NCBI RefSeq assembly: GCF_014042355.1
Contig: NZ_JACEZU010000015.1
Location: 1-64,000 of the forward strand
Direction of reading: 5' to 3'
Origin: Rugamonas apoptosis
GTDB lineage: Bacteria > Pseudomonadota > Gammaproteobacteria > Burkholderiales > Burkholderiaceae_D
DNA: 64,000 bases
Shown: one piece after another, positions 26,629 to 35,926 of the stretch
Position numbering within the stretch: the stretch's first letter is position 1
Layout of the letters: the number at the start of each line of letters is the position of its first letter
Position numbers and translations under genes: made by a program
The notes under the pieces: model-generated
Database searches by the model: none
The model's input: the letters and a program-made list of their open reading frames with translations, nothing else
Told to the model about the DNA's origin: nothing

Positions 26629-26730
26629 GAAGTCGTCTCAAAAAGCCCATGGCGTCGTTGTGGCGCCTTGCCGTGCAGGCGCACTGTCTTCGGCTCCACG
26701 CCTAGCCACGGTCATTTTGAAACGACTTCC
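26629..26730. repeat. 102-bp imperfect-palindrome dispersed repeat, copy B (inverted to copy A)
   Basis: It starts GAAGTCGTCTCAAAAAGCC and ends GGTCATTTTGAAACGACTTCC. Its reverse complement aligns end to end with 5895-5996, including the inner CACGGCAAGGCG and GACAGTGCGC blocks. It lies between the 38-residue ORF and the recG stop, so it sits at a point where transcripts converge and may fold as a long hairpin. Confidence 0.8.
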
Positions 26731-26743
26731 AAGTCCGGCCTGA

Positions 26744-28804
26744 TCAGACCTTGAGGAATTCCTCGCGCCCGCCCAGCCAGCGGGCCAGGTGGGCTTCCAC
26801 CGTGGCCGCCTTTTCCGGCGTGTGCAGGAGGTCGTGCGCCACGTCGCGCGCCTGATCCACCAGCCAGCCGTCCGTTTCCAGGTCGGCGAAGCGCAGCATG
26901 GCCTGGCCGGACTGGCGCGCGCCCAGGAATTCACCGGGCCCGCGTATCTCCAGGTCGCGCCGGGCGATCTCAAAACCGTCCGTCGTCTCGCGCATCGTCA
27001 TCAGGCGCTGGCGCGCCACGCCGCCCAGCGGGCTTTGATACAGCAGCAGGCACACGCTGGCCGCCGATCCCCGTCCCACCCGCCCGCGCAACTGGTGCAG
27101 CTGCGACAGGCCGAAACGTTCGGCATGTTCGATCACCATCAGCGATGCATTCGGCACGTCCACCCCCACTTCGATCACGGTGGTGGCCACCAGCACATGC
27201 ATCTGGCCGGCGCTGAAGGCGTCCATCACTTCCTGCTTCTCGGCCGGTTTCAAGCGGCCATGGACGAGGCCCACGTTCAGGTCGGGCAGGGCTTCGGCCA
27301 GCAGGGCGTGGGTGTCGGTGGCCGTCTGCAGTTGCAGTGCTTCCGATTCCTCGATCAGCGGGCAGACCCAGTACACCTGGCGTCCCTCCTGCGCGGCCGC
27401 GTGCACCCGGGCGATCACCTCGTCGCGCCGGTTCTGGTCCACGGCCCGCGTGACGATGGGGCTGCGGCCGGGCGGCAGTTCGTCGATCACCGACACTTCC
27501 AGGTCGGCGTAGTAAGTCATGGCCAGCGTGCGCGGGATGGGCGTGGCCGACATCATCAGCTGGTGCGGGATGGCGCCCTCGTTGCCCTTGTTGCGCAAGG
27601 TCAGGCGCTGGCCCACGCCGAAGCGGTGCTGCTCGTCCACGATCACCAGGCCCAGGTTGGCGAAGTTCACGCCGTCCTGGATCAGGGCGTGGGTGCCGAT
27701 CACCAGTTGCGCTTCGCCTGATTCGATCAGGGCGGTGGCGGCCAGCTTGTCCTTCTTTTTCAGGCTGCCCGTCAGCCACGCCACCTTCACGCCCAGCGGT
27801 TCCAGCCAGGCCGCGATCTTGCGGAAGTGCTGGTCGGCCAGGATTTCCGTGGGCGCCATCAGGGCCGCCTGGAAGCCGCTGTCGATGGCCTGGGTGGCGG
27901 CCAGCGCCGACACCACCGTCTTGCCGCTGCCCACGTCACCCTGCAGCAGGCGCTGCATGGGGTAGGGATGGCGCAGGTCGGCGCGGATCTCGTTGAGCAC
28001 CCGCTGCTGGGCGCCCGTCAGCTTGAACGGCAGCGCGGCCTCGAAGCGGGCCGACAGATCGCCCACCACCTTGAGCGCGGCGGCGCCCTTGGCGCGCCGC
28101 GCGCGCTGGGCACGTTTCAGCGACAGTTGCTGGGCCAGCAGTTCATCGAACTTCATGCGCACCCAGGCGGGATGCGAACGGTCGGCCAGCGCGTGCTCGT
28201 CCACCTGCTGGGGCGGATAGTGCAGCAGCTTGACGGCCGGTTCGAAATTGGTGAGCCGCATGCTGTCGATCAGTTCCGCCGGCAGGGTGTCGCTCCAGTC
28301 CACGCGCTTCATGGCGTCGCCGATGGCGCGCCGCAGCACGGGCTGGGACAGGCCCTCGCCAGCCGGATAGACGGGCGTGAGGGAGGTGGGCAGGGGCGCG
28401 CCCTCGTTGACCACCTTGTACGTGGGGTGCACCATTTCGGCGCCGAAGAAGCCGTGTTTCAGTTCGCCGCGCGCGCGCACCCGCGTGCCCTCGGCCAGTT
28501 GCTTGACCTGGCTGCCGTAGAAGTTCATGAAGCGCAGTTGCAGGTCGCCCGTCTCGTCGGCGATATGGACCAGCAGCTGGCGCCGCGGCTTGTAGGCGAT
28601 TTCATTCTTGACCACCAGGCCCTCGACCTGGGACGATTCGCCGCCATGCAGGCAGGCTTCGCGTATCGTCACCACCTGGGTTTCGTCCTCGTAGCGCATG
28701 GGCAGGTGCAGGATCAGGTCCATGTCCGTGTGCAGGCCCAACCTGGCCAGTCTGGCTTCGGCGCTGACAGTCTTTTTGGCGGTTTTTGGCTTCGAAACAG
28801 GCAT
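26744..28804 (-). CDS. recG: ATP-dependent DNA helicase RecG
   Basis: 686 residues, close to E. coli RecG (693). An N-terminal wedge/OB region is followed by superfamily 2 helicase motifs: Walker A GDVGSGKTVVS, DEQHRFGVGQR, SATPIPRTLAM and the C-terminal QLRGRVGRG. RecG regresses stalled replication forks and branch-migrates Holliday junctions in the cytoplasm. The start MPVSKPKTAKK is basic and slightly extended. It diverges from queA with a 182-base gap. Confidence 0.95.
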   Translation of the reverse strand: MPVSKPKTAKKTVSAEARLARLGLHTDMDLILHLPMRYEDETQVVTIREACLHGGESSQVEGLVVKNEIAYKPRRQLLVHIADETGDLQLRFMNFYGSQVKQLAEGTRVRARGELKHGFFGAEMVHPTYKVVNEGAPLPTSLTPVYPAGEGLSQPVLRRAIGDAMKRVDWSDTLPAELIDSMRLTNFEPAVKLLHYPPQQVDEHALADRSHPAWVRMKFDELLAQQLSLKRAQRARRAKGAAALKVVGDLSARFEAALPFKLTGAQQRVLNEIRADLRHPYPMQRLLQGDVGSGKTVVSALAATQAIDSGFQAALMAPTEILADQHFRKIAAWLEPLGVKVAWLTGSLKKKDKLAATALIESGEAQLVIGTHALIQDGVNFANLGLVIVDEQHRFGVGQRLTLRNKGNEGAIPHQLMMSATPIPRTLAMTYYADLEVSVIDELPPGRSPIVTRAVDQNRRDEVIARVHAAAQEGRQVYWVCPLIEESEALQLQTATDTHALLAEALPDLNVGLVHGRLKPAEKQEVMDAFSAGQMHVLVATTVIEVGVDVPNASLMVIEHAERFGLSQLHQLRGRVGRGSAASVCLLLYQSPLGGVARQRLMTMRETTDGFEIARRDLEIRGPGEFLGARQSGQAMLRFADLETDGWLVDQARDVAHDLLHTPEKAATVEAHLARWLGGREEFLKV

Positions 28805-28986
28805 ATTCAGGTGCTTCTGGGAGCACTAGCGTAAAATAGAGGGTTGGCCGTCGCGCAGCAACGCCGGTATTGTAAGGCTTGCGCGGAAAACGGGCATCCT
28901 GTCGGGCGCGCCGCCTGCGCCGAAAGTGCCCGTGCCTCATGCTCCGCGCCGCCGGCATCCCCTAACATAGTCTTAAAAGTTTGCTC

Positions 28987-30021
28987 ATGTATTCGCTTTC
29001 CGATTTCGATTTTAACTTGCCGCCCGAGCGCATCGCCCAGTTTCCACTGCCCGACCGCAGCGCTTCCCGCCTGCTGCACGTGGACGGCGCGCAGTTGGTG
29101 GACCGTCAGTTCGCCGACATCGTCAACTTGCTGCAAGCGGGCGACCTGCTGGTGATGAACGATACCCGCGTGCTCAAGGCACGCTTCTTCGGCGTCAAGG
29201 ACAGTGGCGGCAAGGTCGAGGCGCTGGTCGAGCGCGTGCTCGACAACCGCACCGTGCTGGCCCAGCTGCGCGCCTCCAAGTCGCCTGGCCCCGGCGTGAA
29301 GATCCGCCTGGCCGACGCCTTCGACGTGACTGTGGGCGAGCGCGCCGGCGAGTTCTTCACCCTGCATTTCGAGGCCGACGTGTTCGACCTGATCGAGGCC
29401 CACGGCCGCCTGCCGCTGCCGCCCTACATCGAGCACACGGCCGACGCCTTCGACGAGACGCGCTACCAGACCGTGTTCAACAAGGTGCCCGGCGCCGTGG
29501 CCGCGCCCACGGCCGGCCTGCACTTCGATGAAGCGCTGCTGGCCCAGCTGAAGGCCAAGGGCGTCAACTTCGCCTACGTCACGCTGCACGTGGGCGCCGG
29601 CACCTTCCAGCCGGTGCGTACGGAAGTGCTGTCCGAGCACAAGATGCATACCGAGTGGTACACCATGCCCCAGGCCACGGTGGACGCCGTGCGCGCCACC
29701 CGCGCCGCCGGGCGCGACGTGGTGGCCGTGGGCACCACCAGCCTGCGCGCGCTGGAATCGGCGTCGCAAAGCGGCGCGCTGGAGGCGGGCAGCGCCGATA
29801 CGGCCCTGTTCATCACGCCCGGTTACCAGTTCAAGACCGTCACCCGTTTGATCACCAATTTCCACCTGCCCAAGTCGACCCTGCTGATGCTGGTGTCGGC
29901 CTTCGCCGGTTACGATGAGATCCGTGCGGCCTACGCCCACGCGATCGCCCAAGAGTACCGCTTCTTCAGCTATGGCGACGCCATGCTGCTGACGACGCAG
30001 GCGCGCGCGCCCCGGATTTAA
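28987..30021 (+). CDS. queA: S-adenosylmethionine:tRNA ribosyltransferase-isomerase
   Basis: 344 residues from the ATG at 28987. The opening DFDFNLPPERIAQFPLPDR, the block VMNDTRVLKARFFG and the C-terminal TNFHLPKSTLLMLVSAFAG are typical of QueA. It adds the cyclopentenediol precursor ring to 7-aminomethyl-7-deazaguanine in tRNA during queuosine synthesis. No good ribosome site precedes the ATG. tgt follows after 16 bases, the common queA-tgt arrangement. Confidence 0.95.
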   Translation: MYSLSDFDFNLPPERIAQFPLPDRSASRLLHVDGAQLVDRQFADIVNLLQAGDLLVMNDTRVLKARFFGVKDSGGKVEALVERVLDNRTVLAQLRASKSPGPGVKIRLADAFDVTVGERAGEFFTLHFEADVFDLIEAHGRLPLPPYIEHTADAFDETRYQTVFNKVPGAVAAPTAGLHFDEALLAQLKAKGVNFAYVTLHVGAGTFQPVRTEVLSEHKMHTEWYTMPQATVDAVRATRAAGRDVVAVGTTSLRALESASQSGALEAGSADTALFITPGYQFKTVTRLITNFHLPKSTLLMLVSAFAGYDEIRAAYAHAIAQEYRFFSYGDAMLLTTQARAPRI

Positions 30022-30037
30022 CTGAAAGAACCCACCC

Positions 30038-31177
30038 ATGCTGGAATTTAAACTCCTCAAAACCGACAGCAGCGGCCTGACCAAGGCCCGCCGCGGCACC
30101 GTGAAACTGAACCACGGCGAAGTGCAGACCCCGATCTTCATGCCGGTCGGTACCTACGGCTCCGTCAAGGCCATGTCGCCGCTGGAGCTGAAGGAAATCG
30201 GCGCCCAGATCATCCTGGGCAACACCTTCCACCTGTGGCTGCGCCCCGGTAACGATGTGATGGCCAAGTTCGGCGGCCTGCACGACTTCATGGGCTGGGA
30301 CAAGCCCATCCTGACCGACTCGGGCGGCTTCCAGGTGTTCTCGCTGGGCGAGATGCGCAAGATCACGGAAGAGGGCGTGCATTTCAATTCGCCCATCAAC
30401 GGCGACAAGCTGTTCCTGTCGCCGGAAGTGTCGATGCAGATCCAGCGCGTGCTCAATTCCGACATCGTGATGCAGTTCGACGAATGCACGCCGTATGAAA
30501 TCGCCGGCCGGCCCGCCACGCTGGACGAGGCGGCCAAGTCGATGCGCATGTCGCTGCGCTGGGCCCAGCGCTCGCATGACGAGTTCCACCGCGGCGGCAA
30601 TCCGAACGCGCTGTTCGGCATCGTCCAGGGCGGCATGTTCGAGACCCTGCGCGACGAGTCGCTGGCCAAGCTGGAGGAGATCGATTTCCCCGGCCTGGCC
30701 ATCGGCGGCCTGTCCGTGGGCGAGCCCAAGGAAGACATGATGCGGGTGCTGGCCCACGTGGGCCCGCGCCTGCCGGCCAACAAGCCGCACTACCTGATGG
30801 GCGTGGGCACGCCGGAAGACCTGGTGGCCGGCGTCTCGAACGGGATCGACATGTTCGATTGCGTGATGCCGACCCGTAACGCCCGCAATGGCTGGCTCTT
30901 CACCCGTTTCGGCGACATCAAGATCAAGAACGCCCGTTACAAGGATGACAAGGCGCCGCTGGACGACACTTGCGGCTGCTACGCCTGCCGCAACTTCTCG
31001 CGCGCCTACCTGCACCATCTGCACCGCAGCCAGGAAATCCTGGGCGCGCGCCTCAACACCATCCACAACCTGCATTACTACCTGGAAATCATGCAGCAGA
31101 TGCGCGATGCGCTGGATGAGGACCGTTTCCACGCGTGGACCCTGCAATTCCACGCCGACCGCGCACGCGGGGTGTAA
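30038..31177 (+). CDS. tgt: tRNA-guanine transglycosylase (queuine tRNA-ribosyltransferase)
   Basis: 379 residues. The substrate-binding aspartate lies in ILTDSGGFQVFSLGEM, the nucleophile aspartate in MFDCVMPTRNARNG, and the zinc site in CGCYACRNFSRAYLHH with a later His in NTIHNLHYY. It swaps guanine 34 for the 7-deazaguanine base in GU(N) anticodon tRNAs. It sits in the widespread queA-tgt-yajC-secDF order. Confidence 0.96.
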   Translation: MLEFKLLKTDSSGLTKARRGTVKLNHGEVQTPIFMPVGTYGSVKAMSPLELKEIGAQIILGNTFHLWLRPGNDVMAKFGGLHDFMGWDKPILTDSGGFQVFSLGEMRKITEEGVHFNSPINGDKLFLSPEVSMQIQRVLNSDIVMQFDECTPYEIAGRPATLDEAAKSMRMSLRWAQRSHDEFHRGGNPNALFGIVQGGMFETLRDESLAKLEEIDFPGLAIGGLSVGEPKEDMMRVLAHVGPRLPANKPHYLMGVGTPEDLVAGVSNGIDMFDCVMPTRNARNGWLFTRFGDIKIKNARYKDDKAPLDDTCGCYACRNFSRAYLHHLHRSQEILGARLNTIHNLHYYLEIMQQMRDALDEDRFHAWTLQFHADRARGV

Positions 31178-31255
31178 ATGGGCCGTGGATTGTTGCAATC
31201 TTGTAAAAAGATGCATGCCACCCACATGGGGGAGGGGTAGACCCTTCCCCGCCAG

Positions 31256-31264
31256 TGCTAGAAT
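31256..31264 (+). promoter_or_regulatory. Candidate extended -10 promoter for yajC-secDF
   Basis: TGCTAGAAT is an extended -10 element (TGnTAnAAT) 39 bases before the yajC GTG. The hairpin GGGGAGGGG-TAGA-CCCTTCCCC (31229-31250) lies just upstream and may end or slow tgt transcripts. A clear -35 box is not seen, which is compatible with an extended -10. Confidence 0.45.
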
Positions 31265-31302
31265 ACAGCGCTATTTTTTCAAACTTATAAACGGAGTACG
31301 CA

Positions 31303-31632
31303 GTGTTCATTTCCAACGCTTACGCACAATCGGCCGGCGACGCGCTCGGCCTGGGTGGCAACCTCACCAGCTTCCTGCCCCTGATCCTGATGTTCGTGGC
31401 CATGTATTTCCTGATGATCCGTCCCCAGCAAAAACGGGCCAAGGAACAGAAGGCCATGATGGACGCGCTGGCCAAGGGCGACGAAGTGGTCACGGCCGGC
31501 GGCATGCTGGGCAAAGTGGCCAAGGTCACCGACGCCTACGTGACGCTGGAAGTATCGAGCGGCAACGAGATCGTGGTGCAGAAGCAATCCATCACCGTGC
31601 TGCTGCCGAAGGGCACGCTGAAGGCGCTGTAA
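31303..31632 (+). CDS. yajC: Preprotein translocase accessory subunit YajC
   Basis: 109 residues, starting at a GTG with GGAG nine bases upstream. One membrane helix (FLPLILMFVAMYFLMI) is followed by RPQQKRAKEQKAM and GDEVVTAGGMLGKV, the YajC hallmarks. It associates with SecD and SecF at the Sec translocon in the inner membrane. Confidence 0.95.
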   Translation: MFISNAYAQSAGDALGLGGNLTSFLPLILMFVAMYFLMIRPQQKRAKEQKAMMDALAKGDEVVTAGGMLGKVAKVTDAYVTLEVSSGNEIVVQKQSITVLLPKGTLKAL

Positions 31633-31647
31633 CACTGGCCCCGGCCC

Positions 31648-31680
31648 GGACGGCGGCGCGCCAGAAGCGCGCCGCCGTCC
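31648..31680. other. Perfect 14-bp hairpin between yajC and secD
   Basis: GGACGGCGGCGCGC is followed by the loop CAGAA and its exact complement GCGCGCCGCCGTCC. No T-tract follows, so it is not an ordinary terminator. It could protect the 3' end of yajC message or limit read-through into secD. Confidence 0.8.
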
Positions 31681-31736
31681 CGCATTTGGCTCGACCTCGG
31701 CTCGCATTCGACGCCTAACATTGAACGCTGAACAAT

Positions 31737-33602
31737 ATGAATCGCTATCCTGTCTGGAAATACATCGTCATCGGCATCGCCATCCTGTTGGGCGCGCTGT
31801 ACACGGCGCCTAACTACTTTGGCGAATCGCCGGCCGTGCAAGTCACCAGCGGCAAGTCCACCGTCAAGATGACGGGCGAGATGGCCGCCCAGGTGGAAGC
31901 CGTGCTGCGCAAGGAAAACCTGGCGGTGGAGGGCGTGGGCTTCGATGGCACCGGTACCTATGCGTCCGTGCGTGCCCGCTTCGCCGACACCGACACCCAG
32001 TTCAAGGCCAAGGCCGTGCTGGAGAAGGACCTGAACGCCGATCCGGCCGATCCGACCTACCTGGTGGCGCTGAACCTGCAACCGAACACCCCGAAATGGA
32101 TGCAAAGCCTGCGCGCCCTGCCCATGTACCTGGGCCTGGACTTGCGCGGCGGCGTGCACTTCCTGATGCAGGTGGACGTGAAGGCGGCCCTGACCAAGCG
32201 CGTGCAAGGCATCCAGGCGTCGGCCCGCAGCCTGCTGCGCGACAAGAACGTGCGCCACGCCGGCATCGACCGCGTGGGCGACACCATCGAAATCAAATTC
32301 CGCGACGACGCGACCCGCGCCAAGGCGCGCGACGAGCTGTCGTCGTCCATGGGCGACCTGTCGCTGGTGGACGTCGGCGTGGGCAGCGACCTGAAACTGA
32401 TCGTCAGCCTCAAGCCGGCCGCCCTCAAGCAAACCATCGAGGAAGGCGTCAAGCAGAACATCTCCACCCTGTCCAAGCGCGTCAATGAGCTGGGCGTGGC
32501 CGAGCCCATCATCCAGCAGCAGGGGCCGGACCGCATCGTGGTGCAACTGCCCGGCGTGCAGGACGTGGCCCGCGCCAAGGCCGTGATCGGCCGCACGGCC
32601 ACGCTGGAAGTACGCATGGTGGACGACACCATCACCCCCGGCACCGAACTGTCGGCCGCCATTCCGTTCAACTCCGAGCTGTTCACCGTCGGTAAAGGCG
32701 TGCCGGTCGTGTTGAGCAAGGACGTGGTGCTGACCGGTGATTACATCTCCAGCGCTACCGCCAGCTTCGACCAGAACCAGCAACCGGCCGTGGGCATCGA
32801 CCTGAACGGCGACGGCGGCCGCAAGATGCGCGACGCCACCCGCGAACGCGTGGGCAAGCGCATGGCCATCGTGCTGTTCGAGAAGGGCAAACCGGAAGTG
32901 CTGTCGGTGGCCACCATCCAGAGTGAACTGGGTAGCCGCTTCCAGATCACCGGCATGGGCAATGCGGAAAACTCGGCCGAACTGGCGCTGCTGCTGCGCT
33001 CGGGTGCCCTGTACGCACCCATGGACGTGATCGAGGAACGCACCATCGGCCCGCAACTGGGCGCGGAAAACATCAGCAAGGGTCTGCATTCGACCATGTA
33101 CGGTTTCGCCGCCATCGCCGTGTTCATGATGGCCTACTACATGATGTTCGGCTTCTTCAGCGTGCTGGCGCTGGGCTGCAACCTGCTGCTCTTGATCGCG
33201 CTGCTGTCGCTGATGCAGGCCACGCTGACCCTGCCCGGTATCGCCGCGATCGCGCTGGCGCTCGGTATGGCGATCGACGCCAACGTGCTGATCAACGAAC
33301 GCATCCGTGAGGAACTGCGCGGCGGCGCCTCGCCGCAGCAAGCCATCTCGGTCGGCTTCGACCGCGCCTGGGCCACCATCCTGGACTCCAACGTGACCAC
33401 GCTGATCGTCGGCCTGGCGCTGTGGGTGTTCGGTTCCGGCGCCATCCGCGGCTTCGCCGTGGTGCACTGCCTGGGCATTCTGACGTCCATGTTCTCGGCC
33501 GTGTTCATGTCGCGCGGCGTGGTCAACCTGTGGTATGGCCGCAAGAAGAAACTGCAATCGATCGCCATCGGCACCGTGTGGGTGCCCGGCCTGTCGAAAT
33601 AA
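31737..33602 (+). CDS. secD: Protein translocase subunit SecD
   Basis: 621 residues. The first helix is at residues 7-25, followed by a large periplasmic domain including LGLDLRGGVHFLMQVDV. The C-terminal membrane region carries FGFFSVLALGCNLLLLIALL and IALALGMAIDANVLINERIREEL, the conserved SecD motifs. SecD and SecF use the proton gradient to pull exported proteins through the Sec channel. Confidence 0.96.
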   Translation: MNRYPVWKYIVIGIAILLGALYTAPNYFGESPAVQVTSGKSTVKMTGEMAAQVEAVLRKENLAVEGVGFDGTGTYASVRARFADTDTQFKAKAVLEKDLNADPADPTYLVALNLQPNTPKWMQSLRALPMYLGLDLRGGVHFLMQVDVKAALTKRVQGIQASARSLLRDKNVRHAGIDRVGDTIEIKFRDDATRAKARDELSSSMGDLSLVDVGVGSDLKLIVSLKPAALKQTIEEGVKQNISTLSKRVNELGVAEPIIQQQGPDRIVVQLPGVQDVARAKAVIGRTATLEVRMVDDTITPGTELSAAIPFNSELFTVGKGVPVVLSKDVVLTGDYISSATASFDQNQQPAVGIDLNGDGGRKMRDATRERVGKRMAIVLFEKGKPEVLSVATIQSELGSRFQITGMGNAENSAELALLLRSGALYAPMDVIEERTIGPQLGAENISKGLHSTMYGFAAIAVFMMAYYMMFGFFSVLALGCNLLLLIALLSLMQATLTLPGIAAIALALGMAIDANVLINERIREELRGGASPQQAISVGFDRAWATILDSNVTTLIVGLALWVFGSGAIRGFAVVHCLGILTSMFSAVFMSRGVVNLWYGRKKKLQSIAIGTVWVPGLSK

Positions 33603-33607
33603 GTTCA

Positions 33608-33629
33608 CCGTCCCGCCGCGGCGGGACGG
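33608..33629. other. 22-bp perfect palindrome between secD and secF
   Basis: CCGTCCCGCCG is followed directly by its complement CGGCGGGACGG. It occupies most of the 48-base gap and ends 21 bases before the secF ATG, just ahead of AGAGGA. It may tune the ratio of SecD to SecF or stabilise processed message. Confidence 0.75.
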
Positions 33630-33650
33630 GCTCCAACCTCAGAGGATTTC

Positions 33651-34673
33651 ATGGAATTTTTCCGCATTAAAAAAGACATACCGTTCATGCGCCACGCGCT
33701 GGTGTTCAACGCCATCTCGGCGCTGACCTTCGTGGCCGCCGTGTTCTTCCTGTTCCACAAGGGCTTGCACTTCTCCGTTGAATTCACGGGTGGTACCGTG
33801 ATGGAACTGAAGTACGCCAAGCCGGCCAACCTGGAAGGCATCCGCCACACGCTGGAAAAAGTCGGCTATGAGCAGCCGGAAGTGACCAGCTTCGGCACCG
33901 CGCACGACGTCATGCTGCGCCTGCCCGTGATCAAGACCGTGACCGGCAACGCCGCCTCGCAACTGGTGTTCGAAGGCCTGTGCAAGGCCGAGCAGGGTAC
34001 GCTCAAGCGGATCGACAGCGTCAGCGCCAAGGGCGAGCAAGTGACCAGGACCGCCTGCGTGGACGGCGCCGGCGCGGAAACCGTGTCGCTGCAGAAGGTC
34101 GAATTCGTCGGCCCGCAGGTGGGCGACGAGCTGGCCCAGAACGGCATGAACGCGCTGGCGATGGTGATCATCGGCGTGATGATCTACCTGGCCGTGCGCT
34201 TCGAGTGGAAGTTCGCGGTGGCGGCCATCGTGGCGAACTTGCACGACGTGGTCATCATCCTGGGCTTCTTCGCCTTCTTCCAGTGGGAATTCTCGCTGAC
34301 GGTGCTGGCCGCTGTGCTGGCCGTGCTCGGTTACTCGGTCAACGAATCGGTGGTGATCTTCGACCGTATCCGCGAGAACTTCCGCAAGCAGCGCAAGATG
34401 TCGGTGCATGAGGTGATCGACAACGCCATCACCAGCACCATCTCGCGTACCATCATCACCCACGGCTGCACCCAGATGATGGTGCTGTCGATGCTGTTCC
34501 TGGGCGGTCCCACGCTGCACTACTTCGCGGTGGCGCTGACCATCGGTATCTGCTTCGGTATTTACTCGTCCGTGTTCGTGGCGGCGGCCGTGGCCATGTG
34601 GCTGGGCGTGAAGCGCGAAGACTTGATCAAGCCGATCAAGGAAAAAGATGAGACGGACGGCGCCGTGGTGTAA
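33651..34673 (+). CDS. secF: Protein translocase subunit SecF
   Basis: 340 residues, a little longer than E. coli SecF (323). The opening MEFFRIKKDIPFMRHALVFN, the conserved VEFTGGTVMEL block, VLAVLGYSVNESVVIFDRIR and the TISRTIITHGCTQMMVLSML stretch are diagnostic. Six membrane helices are expected. AGAGGA precedes the ATG. It works as a complex with SecD and ends this operon. Confidence 0.95.
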   Translation: MEFFRIKKDIPFMRHALVFNAISALTFVAAVFFLFHKGLHFSVEFTGGTVMELKYAKPANLEGIRHTLEKVGYEQPEVTSFGTAHDVMLRLPVIKTVTGNAASQLVFEGLCKAEQGTLKRIDSVSAKGEQVTRTACVDGAGAETVSLQKVEFVGPQVGDELAQNGMNALAMVIIGVMIYLAVRFEWKFAVAAIVANLHDVVIILGFFAFFQWEFSLTVLAAVLAVLGYSVNESVVIFDRIRENFRKQRKMSVHEVIDNAITSTISRTIITHGCTQMMVLSMLFLGGPTLHYFAVALTIGICFGIYSSVFVAAAVAMWLGVKREDLIKPIKEKDETDGAVV

Positions 34674-34690
34674 GCCGGCCCGGTCTTAAC

Positions 34691-34727
34691 ACATCCCCCC
34701 TCGCGGCAACGCCAGGGGGGATGTTTC
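34691..34727 (+). terminator. Terminator after secF
   Basis: ACATCCCCCC pairs with GGGGGGATGT (loop of 14), followed by TTTCATT. The T-tract is broken, so strength is moderate. It lies between convergent secF and the EutR-like regulator. Confidence 0.7.
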
Positions 34728-34775
34728 ATTCTGGGAGGTCGCGTCCGGCCAGGGACGGCGGCGGATTGGCCAGTC

Positions 34776-35756
34776 TTACCTACCCGCTTTCAGCACGGCG
34801 GACGGGCGCACGCCGAACAGCTTGCGGTAGTCGCTGGAAAACTGGCTGAAGTTGCACATGCCCCAGGCACCGGCCACGTCGCCGATGGCGCTGCCGCGGG
34901 CGCAAGCGTCGTGCAACTGGCGGCGCACGCCGTTCAGCCGCATCATGCGCAGGTAGAGCATGGGACTCATGCCCAGCACGTCTTCAAAACAGTATTGCAG
35001 CGTGCGCCGGCTCACGTGCACCTGCTCGCATAGCTCCGGCACGGTGATCGCTTCGGCCCGGTGCGCCAGGATGTATTCGCGCGCCCTGGCCACCACCCGC
35101 TGGCGCCGCTGCAGGCTGGCGGCGATGGCCGGTTCCACGCAGCTGTGGTCCAACATGTCCAGCAGGGCGGACAGGATGGCGTCCTGCCACCGCGCCTCGC
35201 CTTGCCATGGTGCCGCCAGCTGCTCGGGCAGCAGCTGGGCCAGCAGGTGCACGCATTGCGCGCGGGCACGGGCATCCACTCTCAGCACTTCGGCCGCCTG
35301 CACCCGGCGCCAGTCGACCTGGCAACCGCTGCGCGCCGCCGCCCCCGTCAGCAGCGCGCGGCTGACCACGATGCCGTAAATGCGGTAGGCGCTGGGCGTG
35401 ACCAGTTCAAATTCCACATTGCCTGGCTGTACCATGATCCAATCCTGCTCCACCAGCCGGCCATTGATGCGCGTGGCCGCCGCATGGTCGGGCAGGCCGA
35501 ACCAGATCGCGTCCGGCCACACCCGGCAGGACTGCCGCACGGACTGGCTTAAACTTTCCCGGAAGATTTGAATCTGTGGCTGGCGCAACTCCGTCAGGGT
35601 GCCCAGGAAGAGGCCGGCGCTGAACTGGTCGTAGCTTTGCTGCCAGTCGGTGAGCTTGCTGGCCAGTTCGTCGGCATCGCGTGCCAACACCGTGCGCAAG
35701 GCGGCGCCGCCCCGATCCGGCGCAAGGCGCAGGGCATCTGTCACATTCTGGTGCAT
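34776..35756 (-). CDS. AraC-family regulator, EutR-like, of the ethanolamine genes
   Basis: 326 residues from the ATG at 35756, preceded by GGAGGA. The C-terminal 100 residues hold two helix-turn-helix motifs (ITVPELCEQVHVSRRTLQYC, then GDVAGAWGMCNFSQFSSDYR), followed by the GVRPS ending of AraC proteins. The N-terminal part resembles that of EutR, which senses ethanolamine and adenosylcobalamin in enterobacteria. It is divergent from the ethanolamine permease with 170 bases between starts and is most likely its activator. The longer frame to 35858 lacks a ribosome site. Confidence 0.82.
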   Translation of the reverse strand: MHQNVTDALRLAPDRGGAALRTVLARDADELASKLTDWQQSYDQFSAGLFLGTLTELRQPQIQIFRESLSQSVRQSCRVWPDAIWFGLPDHAAATRINGRLVEQDWIMVQPGNVEFELVTPSAYRIYGIVVSRALLTGAAARSGCQVDWRRVQAAEVLRVDARARAQCVHLLAQLLPEQLAAPWQGEARWQDAILSALLDMLDHSCVEPAIAASLQRRQRVVARAREYILAHRAEAITVPELCEQVHVSRRTLQYCFEDVLGMSPMLYLRMMRLNGVRRQLHDACARGSAIGDVAGAWGMCNFSQFSSDYRKLFGVRPSAVLKAGR

Positions 35757-35926
35757 CGTTTCCTCCGTTGGCGAGTCGCTCCCCCGCGGCGTTTCGCCCG
35801 TGGTTACTGGGCTGCCGCAAGTTTGCCGATTTTCGATAACGCTGGCCATGGCGGCCACCTATACTCGATTTCAGCAACTTCCATACCTGCCCTGCAGGAC
35901 AGACTAACTTCACGGGAGAGTACACA
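35757..35926. promoter_or_regulatory. Divergent control region of the ethanolamine genes
   Basis: This 170-base gap holds the starts of both transcripts. TATACT (35860-35865) could be the -10 of the permease operon, 61 bases before its ATG. No good -35 is present, as is usual for AraC-activated promoters. GGGAGAG precedes the permease ATG. No cobalamin riboswitch structure was recognised. Confidence 0.4.

Noticed and set aside
35757..35926. Cobalamin riboswitch controlling the ethanolamine genes
   Set aside because: EutBC needs adenosylcobalamin, so I looked for a B12 box and its stems. None was visible in this short gap.
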